Shown: positions 15,397 through 26,800 of the stretch, one piece after another
Position numbering within the stretch: the first letter of the stretch is position 1
Layout: each line of letters begins with the position of its first letter
Assembly: GCA_025267735.1 (NCBI GenBank)
Contig: CM046294.1
Coordinates: forward strand, 38,935,570-38,999,569
DNA: 64,000 nt
Reading direction: 5' to 3'
DNA from: Mactra quadrangularis
Taxonomy: Eukaryota; Mollusca; Bivalvia; Venerida; Mactridae
Program-made: the position numbers and the translations under genes
The notes under the pieces: generated by a model
Told to the model about the DNA's origin: nothing
The model's input: the letters and a program-made list of their open reading frames with translations, nothing else
Databases searched by the model: none

Positions 15397-15424
15397 TATA
15401 GATAGATAGATAGATAGATAGATA
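15397..15424. repeat. (GATA)n microsatellite at the LINE 3' end
   Basis: About seven GATA units adjoin the LINE tail. On the element's own strand they read (ATCT)n directly after the last transcribed bases. Short tandem repeats instead of poly(A) at the 3' end are usual for CR1/L2-type LINEs. Confidence 0.7.
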
Positions 15425-15639
15425 CTTTATTCAATAAACATAAGGCATGACGCCCAACAGTTTACAAGTTATGCAAATATTACAACATAAATACAATACA
15501 GAAGTAAATAAAATATATGGTATAAATACGTTCAATTGTATAAATCGGTAATGGCGTATAAGTACAGATATAGTTATGATGAGGAAAGTGCGAAACACGA
15601 TTTAACAATGATCAAATAGAGAAGATTATTGAGAAATAT

Positions 15640-16538
15640 TTAAACATATACCACACTGTCTCGTAATATAAAACTTTTGTAAATATAAACAGCTAAATTT
15701 TGAATAGTATTAGAATCGGTTGATGTAAACAGTTGTATGAATTTTGGTATATTTGGACGTTTCCAGAAGTAACAATCTATATATTTTTTCTTAAACTTAA
15801 ATACAATGAACATTCTAATATAAAATGAAATTCGTCCTCTAAATTTCCACAAAATTTACATTTACGTTCGTCTCGAGGTACTTTATTCCAGCGTCCTACT
15901 TCTACTTCTAATCTATGGCTTGACAATAATAATCTAGTAAAGGAAAATCTATATTTCTGTATGTTAATAATGTTAAAATATGGTTTAAATTCAAATTTAG
16001 CAAACAAACAATATGTGCTAGCACGAGAAGATTCATTTATTTCTGCATTCCAGTTTTGTATATTTATATCATTAATTCTAAGTGAAAAAAGATGCAAAAA
16101 TAATTTATGATTATCAACTCCTTGATTTAACCATGCATAATAAAAACCAGTTGACTGCAATAAACACTTAACTTTAGAAACCCAATTAACTAAATATGTT
16201 TTTTCTTCAATATCACGTAATAAAAGATTGTAAGTTTGTTTAATTAATTTTCTATTGTCGCATCGCATAATTTTTAACCAAAAACGTATAATAGAAACTA
16301 ATCTTCTTGTTTTTAAAGGTACTCTACCAAGTTCACCATAGATAAAATTATTTTGAGTTTGTCTTTTAACCCCAAGAAGTTGCTTGCAAAATTGTAAATG
16401 AATATTTTCTAGTTTCTTAGCTTCTGAAAACCCCCATATCTCCGAACCGTAGTTAAGAACGGGTAAAATTAGTTTATCAAAAATTTCGAGAGAGTGACTG
16501 ACACTAATATTATGGAATTTATTCAAGTACATTTTCAT
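15640..16538 (-). pseudogene. Frameshifted C-terminal part of the LINE reverse transcriptase
   Basis: Continues the LINE protein in a shifted frame. It carries the conserved reverse-transcriptase thumb and C-terminal segment (LPVLNYGSEIWGF, FCKQLLGVKR) and a Cys/His motif near the end (CKFCGNLEDEFHFILEC). A second frameshift lies in an A run near 15785. After it, the final stretch is open in the third frame down to 15640. Two frameshifts make this copy unlikely to encode an active enzyme. Confidence 0.75.
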
Positions 16539-16587
16539 CCTAAAAATAGATTTTAAGGCTTGTCCGCTTAATGCGTCAAACGTTTTC

Positions 16588-19500
16588 TCAAATGATCCAG
16601 TAGTGGTAAAAACAATACCAAGGTAAGTAAATTGGACTATTATATAAGACTATTTCAACAATATTATTATTATATGTAAAACTTAAATTAGTTATCTTTC
16701 TACCCTTCTTAAAAATTAAAACTTTTGTCTTTTGAACATTAACAACCATTTTCCATTTTTCACAATATTCCCATAAAATGTTTAAACCTTCCTGAAGATT
16801 AGTTTCATTATCAGCAAAAATAACAATATCGTCTGCATAAAGCAATAAAAATAATTTCAATAAACCTGTGTCTATACCTTTAAACCCGTTTAATGACATA
16901 TAACTTTCTAAATCGTTTACATACATAGCAAACAAAAATGGGCTTAAACAGTCACCCTGTCTAACACCTAAGTAGCAATCAAAACAATTACTTAATTCAT
17001 TCTTGAATTTAACTCTAGATTTAACATTAGAATACAAAGATTTAATAATACTCAACATTCTGCCCGATACACCAACTTGAAACAATTTATAAAATATATT
17101 TTCTCTTACAAGATAATCAAACGCTTTAGTAAAATCGATAAAACAAGCATATAGGACTTTTTTATTGTTTATGAAATGATTGATTAATCCATCTAAAACA
17201 AAAATATTATCTACGGTACTCATATTTTTTCGAAAGCCTGCTTGAGATTCAATGTAAATATCGTAATTTTCGGCCCATTTATTTAGTCTGTTGTTAAGTA
17301 CTCTAGTAAAAAGCTTTCCAAATGTGCTAAGAATCGTTATGGCTCGGTAATTTTCCGTGTTATTCTGATCTCCACGCTTGAACAAAGGAACTATATAACC
17401 TTCAGTCCATGCCGGTGGGAAATAACCTATACTAAAAATTTTATTAAAAAGTGTAGTAACATAATTACCAATGAAATCATATCCATATTTAAACATTTCA
17501 TTTAAAACAAAATCTGATCCACCTGATCTATTATTATTTAGCTCATTACAAGCATTTTTAATTTCATTATTTGAAAATGGAATGTTAAGTTCGTCAAACA
17601 TTATTTGGATTTCGTCATTAACAACGTTATTAAAATGTAAAATATCCTCATTAGGTTGAAAAAACATAGAATCAGGGTCATTTATGGCTTTAAAATAAGT
17701 TTCAAATTGTGACATTGTAATTGTACAATCAGTTTTAACATAAGTTGACTTTAATAATTTCCAATAATCCTTTGCATTTTTAAGTTTCAAAGAATTAAGT
17801 TTTTCCGTATTTTGCTGGTTAAACGCCAGTTTTTTCTTACGGATGATATTTTTATACATGGTTCTACTCTGACAGAATAAACGTCTATTATCTTCAGATT
17901 TACAACTTCTAAAATTACTTAAATGGTCATAAAATTGTTTTCTCATATTCAAACATTCATTATCAAACCACGGCTGGTTATCTCTCTTCATACAATTAAA
18001 ATTTTGGTTATGATTAAAGTCAACTTTACATATTGGATCACAAATGTTACTAAATATATCATAGAATGACGATAAATTATCATTCAGTTCTTCACCAAAA
18101 TGTATATCAGAAATATTTTCTGTCAAATTATTTAAATCAGATATAAACTGTTCACTTTGTAAAGCATTTAAGTACAAATCTTTGGATTCATTTTTCCATA
18201 CATAACGGTGAGGAACCTTCTCATAATCATCATATACATGTAACGGGACATCAATGACAGGTTTACATTTCAACGAGAATGATACTACACAATGGTCTGA
18301 TAGAATGTTAGGCTCATTGATTAAAAACGAAGTGAAATATGAAAATAATACAGGATTACAAATAACATAATCTACAACACTAGAGCCTGTTGATTTTACA
18401 CATGTATAATTACCTATGAGTCTGTCTTGCATAACACGACCATTAGCTATTCTCAAACCAGTACCTTTACACAAATTTAATAGTAATCTGCCGTTTTCAT
18501 TAACAATGATATCTTTTGAAACACGTGGTAACTCACGGTCTTCCATATAGTCATCATACATAAAATCTGACATAAACACGTGATCATTTTCAACAAAATC
18601 TTTCAACTGGCCGATTCTACTATTTAAATCGCCTGTCAAAACAAAATAACAATTCTCATTAAACCTAGTATTAAAATCTATAATATGATCGGTAATACAA
18701 TCAAATAAATTTTCACCAATAAAATGTTCACGACTGCTACCTGTAGGTATAATATATGTTAAACACATAATGACATCTTTTTCAAAATTAAACAATGATT
18801 TATCAAGTTTAAACCATATCATGCAGTCATGTACATATTTTAACAATTCAAAACCATGGTTGATTTTATTTGAAACATAAACAATAACACCACCACTATT
18901 TCTTCTAGCAGACGAATTTTTCATGTTGCGATTAAGAACATAATGTGAAAAGCCGTTAACAGAGCAATTAAAACTATCATCTAGCCAAGTTTCACAAAAA
19001 AGTAAAATATCGTTGTCATGGAATAACTTTTTCATTTCTGGAGATTCTAGTTTATTGTATGATTTCCCAATTAAGCCTTGTACATTTAACACACAAAACT
19101 TTAAGTCACATTCCTCATACCTGTCCCATTGATTATTTGGGTTTTCCCTCTGGCTATTTATAGAATTGATATCGTCTGTATCGCTAAGACAGTCACCATT
19201 CTGGTTTCTCCCGTGGTTATTTATAGACACCGATTCGGTGTGTACACTTTGGCTACTAGCATTTATAGTAGAGTTAGTAGATTTACGACCACGTGATTTA
19301 CTGGATGACACATTACGTTGAGTGGACGTGGGCTTACTTGTCTTAGAGTTGACATTATTTGGAGTATTCCTAGAGTTCTTCTTAGGAGACGTAGTTTGAC
19401 TGCGACTTCTGGCCGCTCGACGTGCTTTAGGTTTAGTTGGAACTTTGGAACCTTCCGCTACAGAAGGTGTACTTTGGATATCCTCCTCGGGTTGTGTAAT

Positions 19501-20547
19501 ACTTTGTGTAGTTGGTTTAGTGATTGTTTTGGACTTTTTACTTGGTTGAGTGTTAGTGTGGACTTGAGTTTTGAATACAGGTGAGTGACTTATTTCATCA
19601 TCTTTGATAGTTTCAGACGAATATGTACGTTTACTCTGGCTATTGTTTATTGTATAGGATGTTCCTTCACTGATATGATCGCTTAGCCCCTCAAGCCTGC
19701 TTTCCTTCAAAACACTAAACCAGTCAGGGAATTCATCACGTATTAATTCACCATCGATATAAAGCTTTGCAGGGTATTTTATTTGCACACGTTTCCTTAA
19801 TGAACGAGCTTCCTTAGCTTCTGGTGACTGATACAGTGCCTTACGGCACTGTGTGATTTCTACCGGGTATTGCCGATCTATGCCGAATGGTGTACCTCTA
19901 AGTAGACGTGTATTGGACATGATTAACTCTGTGTTGTTATAATCCATGAAACAGACTATAATTGGCCGTTTTGCGTCATACCTTTGTCCATTTGTATTTC
20001 GTGTTGACCTCATTTGGCCTAATCTATGAGCTCTTTGTATGAGTATATTTGAAATATCAATATTTAGTTCATCTTGTAAGAAGTTTAAAATAATTGTCTT
20101 ACAGTCAACTGGTATTAACTCACTTATTCCGTAAAATATCAAATTGTTTCTCATACCTCTGGCTTCAATATCTATAGATTTATAGGATAAAAGTTTTAGT
20201 TTTTTAGTATGAAAATCTACTTTCTGTTCTAGTTTGTAAACACTATGTCGTGTAATATCCAGTTTATCACCAAGTTCATCCATTTGATCAAGGCACTTAC
20301 TTTGTTTCGTTTCAACATTATCCAGCGTTAAAGAATTCACTGACAATTTCCCAAATAGACTTACAAGTTTATCATCATTACTTAATTTAGCAAACTGTTC
20401 TACAGATAGGTTATTGCTAGATCTTCTCCGTTTACCCGTAGTCCGCCATTGTTTGCGCTGACTGGCGCCAACATCAAAACGATTTGAAATCTCACAATTA
20501 TATTCCATTTCATCATCCTCCGTATCACTAATATTACTGGCACTCAT
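16588..20547 (-). CDS. LINE polyprotein: ORF1-like region, endonuclease, reverse transcriptase
   Basis: A 1319-codon frame. Residues 1-480 resemble a LINE ORF1: an acidic start, a heptad-like stretch, then RNNLIFYGISE followed by a basic Ser/Thr-rich linker. Residues about 483-755 are an APE-type endonuclease, with FCVLNVQGL at the start, LLFCETWLDD, a TGDLNSRIG motif and a closing SDHCVVSF. The reverse transcriptase spans about 1000-1280, with ENYRAITI, CFIDFTKAFD, GVRQGDCLSPFLF and the catalytic YADD at about 1236. The frame ends early after the YADD block because of a frameshift near 16625-16660, and matching reverse-transcriptase C-terminal sequence resumes in another frame. ORF1 and ORF2 appear fused in one frame with no break, which is unusual. 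The copy looks recent but is not intact. Confidence 0.85.
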   Translation of the reverse strand: MSASNISDTEDDEMEYNCEISNRFDVGASQRKQWRTTGKRRRSSNNLSVEQFAKLSNDDKLVSLFGKLSVNSLTLDNVETKQSKCLDQMDELGDKLDITRHSVYKLEQKVDFHTKKLKLLSYKSIDIEARGMRNNLIFYGISELIPVDCKTIILNFLQDELNIDISNILIQRAHRLGQMRSTRNTNGQRYDAKRPIIVCFMDYNNTELIMSNTRLLRGTPFGIDRQYPVEITQCRKALYQSPEAKEARSLRKRVQIKYPAKLYIDGELIRDEFPDWFSVLKESRLEGLSDHISEGTSYTINNSQSKRTYSSETIKDDEISHSPVFKTQVHTNTQPSKKSKTITKPTTQSITQPEEDIQSTPSVAEGSKVPTKPKARRAARSRSQTTSPKKNSRNTPNNVNSKTSKPTSTQRNVSSSKSRGRKSTNSTINASSQSVHTESVSINNHGRNQNGDCLSDTDDINSINSQRENPNNQWDRYEECDLKFCVLNVQGLIGKSYNKLESPEMKKLFHDNDILLFCETWLDDSFNCSVNGFSHYVLNRNMKNSSARRNSGGVIVYVSNKINHGFELLKYVHDCMIWFKLDKSLFNFEKDVIMCLTYIIPTGSSREHFIGENLFDCITDHIIDFNTRFNENCYFVLTGDLNSRIGQLKDFVENDHVFMSDFMYDDYMEDRELPRVSKDIIVNENGRLLLNLCKGTGLRIANGRVMQDRLIGNYTCVKSTGSSVVDYVICNPVLFSYFTSFLINEPNILSDHCVVSFSLKCKPVIDVPLHVYDDYEKVPHRYVWKNESKDLYLNALQSEQFISDLNNLTENISDIHFGEELNDNLSSFYDIFSNICDPICKVDFNHNQNFNCMKRDNQPWFDNECLNMRKQFYDHLSNFRSCKSEDNRRLFCQSRTMYKNIIRKKKLAFNQQNTEKLNSLKLKNAKDYWKLLKSTYVKTDCTITMSQFETYFKAINDPDSMFFQPNEDILHFNNVVNDEIQIMFDELNIPFSNNEIKNACNELNNNRSGGSDFVLNEMFKYGYDFIGNYVTTLFNKIFSIGYFPPAWTEGYIVPLFKRGDQNNTENYRAITILSTFGKLFTRVLNNRLNKWAENYDIYIESQAGFRKNMSTVDNIFVLDGLINHFINNKKVLYACFIDFTKAFDYLVRENIFYKLFQVGVSGRMLSIIKSLYSNVKSRVKFKNELSNCFDCYLGVRQGDCLSPFLFAMYVNDLESYMSLNGFKGIDTGLLKLFLLLYADDIVIFADNETNLQEGLNILWEYCEKWKMVVNVQKTKVLIFKKGRKITNLSFTYNNNIVEIVLYNSPIYLPWYCFYHYWII

Positions 20548-20670
20548 TGTTAGCTATTTTCCTGATAATTAATTGACAAATTTTATTCCGTTTCGGCTTC
20601 TAAATATTTTTTTTCACAAACTTTTATCGGAGCGATGAAAAATTGGCGCTACGGCCATTACCGGAAGTTA

Positions 20671-21471
20671 CGTACATATATAAGATATGCAATATGAATA
20701 TAAATTATACATATACAGGGATTATTTTACAAGCTATATATATTCAATTTTAAGTTATATTAACGAGACTTACAAACAGTAACTTTTGCTGTATTATGAC
20801 ATTTGTTATCAGATCAAATGAATAACTTGTAAATTACACTTTATCAAAAGATTTAAAATTATATGCAACGTTCAACTTTTTATTTGCAATAAATATGCAG
20901 TACTTCCTGATTGCATACCTTTACCTTGACTGGACATGACGGGTATATATGCTTTATCTTAAAACTTGAACATGCTATATCTTTTTTGATGCAACCAGGA
21001 CAAAATGAGAAAGTCGCAAACAGTTATGTTTGCACAAAAAAATTGGATATTCACATTCAAATAGTGTGTTAACATTTTATACGAAGTATGCATTTATAAA
21101 TCATGTTTTAAGAGATTTTAAAGGTAACCATATTTTATTTACACCTATTGTATAATTATTAAGGTTTTTATGAGTATTTTACGTATAAAAATGAATACTT
21201 CGAAAATGTTGGTATCAAATGATATATTGTAGAAATTTTGCAAATTATCATATAAACTTGTATCCACTATTCAAGTTTTAAATGTGCAATATCACGGCAA
21301 ATATTGACATAAAGTCTCAAATATTTGTCTAATGCAATAAATGCATAAATCGTATGTTTGTACTTTTCTATAATGTTTTCATTCATTATCATTTAAGAAT
21401 GGTGCGGTATTATTGAATCTTTTCATTATCATAATAGATATATGTAACTTTATTTGTAAAAATAGTGTATG
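20671..21471. other. Repeat-array remnant right of the LINE
   Basis: Matches 7036-7780 and 1100-1700 at the level of the array sub-repeats (TACTTCCTGATTGCATA, then CTGGACATGACGGGTAT). I see no gene. Confidence 0.5.
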
Positions 21472-21695
21472 CAGCCCCGTGTTCAGTAACTACTGTTAGC
21501 TAACGTTACGGATACAGGAGAACTCAACCCTAAGACAACTCAACCCGGCATAACTCAACTCAGAGTTGGTTAACTCAATCCGTAAGTAGGTGATTGAGTT
21601 GTCTCGGGTTGGGTTGTCTATGTGTTGAGTTGTTCCGACACTTCTGTTACGGACCGTTTTGGAACGTTCAAGGAAACTGAACACGCTTCTGTTCA
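21472..21695. mobile_element. MITE family 2, copy 1 (AACTCAACCC-rich)
   Basis: The left end CCGTGTTCAGTAAC is mirrored at the right end by GTTCAAGGAAACTGAACACG. Next to both ends lie GTTACGGA-like patches. The interior repeats AACTCAACC on one half and GGTTGAGTTGT on the other, giving a hairpin-like layout. A related copy lies at about 50820-51010. Confidence 0.5.
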
Positions 21696-23842
21696 TGTAT
21701 GTTTATATTAATATAATAACACTGTACACAGTTGTGCTTCATGTTTAGGTATATTCATTTGTATTACATAGAAATGATATTTAACTTTAAGTTATACATT
21801 GTTCAACATATTTTGCCATATTGGTTGTATCCCTAAAACACACGTACAATTTTAGTTTAAGTACGATAATAATTTTAAATAGGTTTCACAAATCCATCAA
21901 TCTGAACAGCTTTTGACGATAGTTTTGCCAGACAAGGATGAATCAAAGTGACATAACACAGTAGTATGATTTGTTATGAAAAAGTAAAAATTGGTAAGCG
22001 GTAATATTCCTTTCATATAATCGACCAATTGAAGCTTTTAATGGTTCTATAATGATATCTTAATTCTTACATGTTTCATGTAAAAAAGTTCATGATTACC
22101 TGAGACTTTTCCCTTTAAGTCTTATGTAATAAGAAACATGTGATACTTATCATAAGACAAATGGTAAATGTAATTACCAAATTACGCACTGTTAATTTGG
22201 CAAAATGTTAGCCGATTGTTATACAATTCATTTATTTCTAAACCTGGAATACGAATTCATTAACATTTTCACAAGGTACAAGAAAGTAGCCCAGACCTGA
22301 ACCATGTATCATGTATTGTCTTTTAATTTTTGAAGCGCTTTTAGCTTGTATTCAATATGAAAAAGAGCGCTATACAAATGTGGTATACAATATTTCTGAT
22401 ACATAGATAGTACTATATTACATTTATGCAGGCATGATCTGTAATATCGATATATGCTGTTCGAGATAATTTGGGAAAAAGTTAAAGAATAGTTTGACTT
22501 ATCGATGCATAATGTTTATCTAAGTGAGCATCTATTATGGGGATATATTTTCAGGTTTGTATATTTAAACCCTGTAGATAAACAAGTGGCAAAGTTGCAC
22601 TGTTTAGTTAACGAGATTTACAATTTATAACTCAAGCTGTATTTAGATGTTTTTTATCAAAAAATAAACAAAAGTTATAAATTCGTAACACGCACTTTAT
22701 GTAAAGATTTAACATCACATGCATACTTACAAAATTTGTTTTCCTTAACGTCTCAGTTACCATAAACTTAAATTATCGTAAGATGAATAAAACCCAATGT
22801 GGTGTATCTAATTAGACAAATGATTAATTTTATTACCAAAATACGCGGCATAAATGTCAGCCGGTTGTTATACAATTCAGCACATTCTAACACTGAGATA
22901 CAAATTCATTAACATTTATACAATGTACAAGAATAGTAACCCAGAAATGAACAAACTATCATGGGTTTTATTTAAACTTTTAAATCGCGTTGCACATATT
23001 TTCAATAATGCTATACAAATGTGGTATAAAATAATATGGATATATATTAAGTTTGACAATTTAAACCCTGTAGAAAAACAAGTGGTAGAGTTCCATTGTT
23101 TTATTTACGAGCTTTACAATTTATAACTTTAAATGTATAAAGAAGTTTGTTATCACATCATATGCACAAGTTATAATTTTTTAACACTTTGGGTAAAGAT
23201 TAAAAATGTGTAAACATCACATACAAGGTTCAACTGATTCAGCGATAAAAATACGGTGTACTTCCTGATCGCATATCGTTACTTTGACTATATTAGTTTA
23301 ATACTTGAATGTGTTATATCTCTTTCGGTAAAACTTCTGATCGCATATCGTTACTTTGACTATATTATCTTAATACTTGAATGTATTATATCTCTTTCGG
23401 TAAAACTAGAAAAACTGATAAAGACCCAGAGAAATACATTTCATACAAACGTATTGAAAATGTGCATGTTAATTATGTGTTAATAATTGATATGACGAGT
23501 GCATTTACTTAACATATCTTATGCGACTATAATGGTAACCATATTTGATTTTTAGATATTTAACATTGTTATAAAAGTAAGTTTTGAGTAGTTATACCTA
23601 TGAGAAATGCGTTATTTTACGGAACTATTGTGTGAGAATGATTTCATGTAATCAGAGAGTCCCAAAAAGCGACGCTTTTTATAAGTCAACACAATAATAT
23701 TTTCTCAATATTGTCTTTTCAACAATGCGTCATTGTCTTGTAATATTGTTTAATTTATTGAAGATTTAGGTACACTGCACACTGTAAAGGTTTATATGAA
23801 AATGTTTATGCATTTCCATTTACAGAAAAGCCAATTTTAAAC

Positions 23843-23882
23843 ATGAAGTTTATGTTCTGGTGTGGAATACAATCAACATTAG
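23843..23882 (+). CDS. Gene A exon 1: start of the signal peptide
   Basis: ATG followed by MKFMFWCGIQSTL, then a GTAAAC donor in phase 1. It joins the next exon to read V-LLCSC, completing a hydrophobic leader. The exon is exactly 40 bp, like exon 1 of gene C (54354-54393), which supports this start. Confidence 0.65.
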
Positions 23883-26800
23883 GTAAACGACATTACGTGA
23901 TATATTTTTGTCAATCTAATGATACCAGAACTCATTTGTTTCATATCGTGCTATAAATTATGCAGAAAAAGTACAAATTCAAAATTAACTTGCAATATCT
24001 GTTTCATCAAAGATACTGACTGCATTAATTGGATTAATTGAAAATTCATATTAAATTCAATTTCAGTTATTTTAAGATGCACTTGAACTTATTGACCCAA
24101 TTTTATGAAAAAACAGGAATTACATTTCATATACTCACGATACGATTTAGTTTAACAATCTTTGTGTGTTAAAACATTTGATAACAAAATATTATGCAGG
24201 CTTATATAATAACATCACTCATCTGAATAAGAGGGTATACATCGATACAAAAATGATTCAATGGGTTGTTCTACATACAATACCAATACTAAAGTAACGT
24301 TTAACGTTTGTTTTGTAATTTTAGTATAATGTTTTTTTTTCAAGCGTGTATGATGATAATCTACATTGGTTATACAGTCTTTTGCGATGAATCATCAGCA
24401 TCGCAATTAGCAAAATGGTCAAAAACCTTTTTATTTCTTATCATCAATATTTCAGTTTTACTCTGCAGTTGCCAGTCATCAACATTAATTTTTAATGTTA
24501 TTGAAGTAGAAAGCACTGACGATGTCTTATTAGTTTGCACACCATCAACTAGTTTAACAAGATGGACATATTTATCAGGACGTACAGGAACATCTTTGAT
24601 GAGTTATCAGAATGGAATATGTAAAGTGTCACCACCAGAGTCTTTTCTTAATGAAATTAATAGATATTCATATACATGTAACAATACAATGTATCAAGTG
24701 ACTGTTCATTCAACTAATCTAGGAACTTTGAATAACCACATTTTGGCGTGTAGAAATGCAATGCAACCTGATGGAACAGGATTAACTTGGATAATCAAAA
24801 TTAAAACAGGTAATTCATTGACATATACTAAGAAACTTAATTATTTTACTTTGAATGATTTATATCATTTAATGCTGTCATTCGATTGCCATGAGTATTT
24901 AAACGCATGTTGAATAATGGTAACATTCTATAATAAACACTATTTCAAATGTTTATATAAATTCATGGTACATTTTATGTAACGCTCGTAACTACTCCAT
25001 AATTGCAATTTAAATATATTATTGCACTGACGATAGAGGGAAGTAGCATCTACATAATATCATTTTAACTATATTGCTTTGATGGTATGTATTTATGCAG
25101 TATCATTTGTCTAAGTTCATGTTAATTACTTAGTTATAAGTTTCTTATTTTAAAACAGGTTATTGTACATATTGACCATTTAATCAATTTTGGATTCAGA
25201 AAAATCAATATATTTAAATCATAATGCACAAATGATGTGTTATATTTCAATACAGGCACACAATGTTCATATTGCAAACCAACAATGGAATTTAATGTTA
25301 AAGAGATTACTGAAGGAGAAAATGTCACATTTGTATGCATAGTTTCATCTGATGTAACACATGTTAACTGGAACAAGTTTGGATCAAAAACAGCTGCTAT
25401 GCAATGGCAGAAAGGAAAATGTATCACTCAAGGTACAACATTTTTAGACGATACAAGTAAATATATCTACACATGTAACAATTCTGTTTATCAAGTTACT
25501 ACATTAACTGTAGATAGAATTGAACATAATGACATGTATATGTGTAATTCACCAACGCAAATAGACGGAACAGGATCAAATTGGATCATTAATGTAAAAG
25601 GTATTTATCTGTATTATAATTATAAAAACATTAAAATTCCTTAACTAAACCTATGATTGAAAACATGATCAAGTTCATAATAATAGTGTGGCCGAACATA
25701 GCAGCATACACCTAGTAATTAGTTTTTGTTCAGTTTGTTGAAAACCATATATTGTATAACTTGTAAAAACATATTACAGAACTAATAACCCCTTTCAGGT
25801 TAAGGAGACAATATACTAAATAAGTACTAAGATACCATACATATTAAGGCGGCTTTGGAGCACATGAAATCACTCTACTAACGACACAAGCTGGTATAAT
25901 GCAAATGGATCATGAACAATTAAATACTTCAACCTGCCATTAGTTTGAATTGACAAGCAATGTAATATATTCAGATATCAAGTTGTTATCAAGCATAGAA
26001 ACACAAACTTACGAAATATTATCGTGCAATGTTCATTTTGACAAGAAGCAAACACAAGTAAGTATAATACTATATGTATGCCGCTTGGAGATCCTTGATT
26101 TGCTTACAAAACATATGTTTTGTAGTTATAGCAGTAGTGATGTTGGTTTCAATGACAACTGTTATACTTAGAATTAATGCTGAAGAAAACAATCGCCCAA
26201 TTGCATGTACAGTGTATAGTTTGCATTGGATTCCTTCTTATCAAATTACTATATTGATTTTAGCTCCAGTCAAATCAGTAACAATGAATCCAGCTAAATC
26301 CTTGGTTAACGTCACAGAAAACACAGTAGAAGAGTTTACATGTACAACATCAACATCAAGACCTGCTGCCGCTGTATATTGGTATAGACATCCAAATGGT
26401 AACAGTGATGAAATAACCAAGATGACTAAAAATATTACAACAACGACTGATTATAATGATTTTAGTATTATCACCAGTACCATACACTTTGTACCAACAC
26501 GGCAACATAATGATGTGAAGATATATTGTGAAGCAAATAACTCTGTCAATAAAAGTCCAGTGAAATCCAAAAATATATTACTCAATGTCCAGTGTAAGTA
26601 AACAAAAAATCAAACTGTTACAGAATACAGTTTCATATTTCAAACTGTTTTTATGTTTGAATGTTTAGGAAACACACATCACACTTTTAAAATGTACATT
26701 CTGGCCTCCAAATTATTGAGTTAGACGTCAGAGATGGGCGTTTAAGTATTCATAGTGAACTCAAACTAGCAACCATAAAAAATACCATGTCATTATTTAG

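Larger units (their letters stand above)
15397..20670 (-). mobile_element. Nearly full-length non-LTR retrotransposon (LINE)
   Basis: A single element read on the minus strand: a 5' leader above 20547, one very long open frame (20547-16588), a frameshifted continuation (16538-15777 and then 15852-15640), a short 3' UTR and a terminal (ATCT)n. The order APE-type endonuclease, reverse transcriptase, C-terminal Cys/His motif and a microsatellite tail fits the CR1/L2/Jockey branch. The clade cannot be fixed by eye. It lies in the third copy of the large repeat array. Confidence 0.85.
15383..23740. repeat. Large direct-repeat array, copy 3, split by a LINE
   Basis: Resumes the array: ACCAAATTTGCTTTT near 15383 matches copy 2 at 6872. 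It is interrupted at about 15397 by the LINE and continues at about 20695 with ATACATATACAGGGATTATT, which matches 7036 in copy 2. The downstream part up to 23.4 kb carries the same sub-repeats as 1-3.4 kb. A further local 72-73-bp tandem duplication is present at 23261-23405. Confidence 0.6.

Noticed and set aside
15401..15424. (GATA)n as an independent microsatellite or regulatory array
   Set aside because: It abuts the LINE 3' end exactly and is better explained as the element's tail.
23256..23483. Open frame with an internal repeat
   Set aside because: The repeat is a 72-73-bp DNA duplication of a non-coding array patch; the frame is a by-product.
24308..24455. Open extension before gene A Ig1
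   Set aside because: The phase and length match of the 40-bp exon 1 with gene C shows the leader is spliced in; the extension is intron.
26074..26263. Upstream open extension of the gene A Ig3 exon, with a hydrophobic stretch that could mimic a leader
   Set aside because: A GATTTTAG acceptor at 26263 with correct phase matches the paralogous exon in gene C, so the extension is intron.
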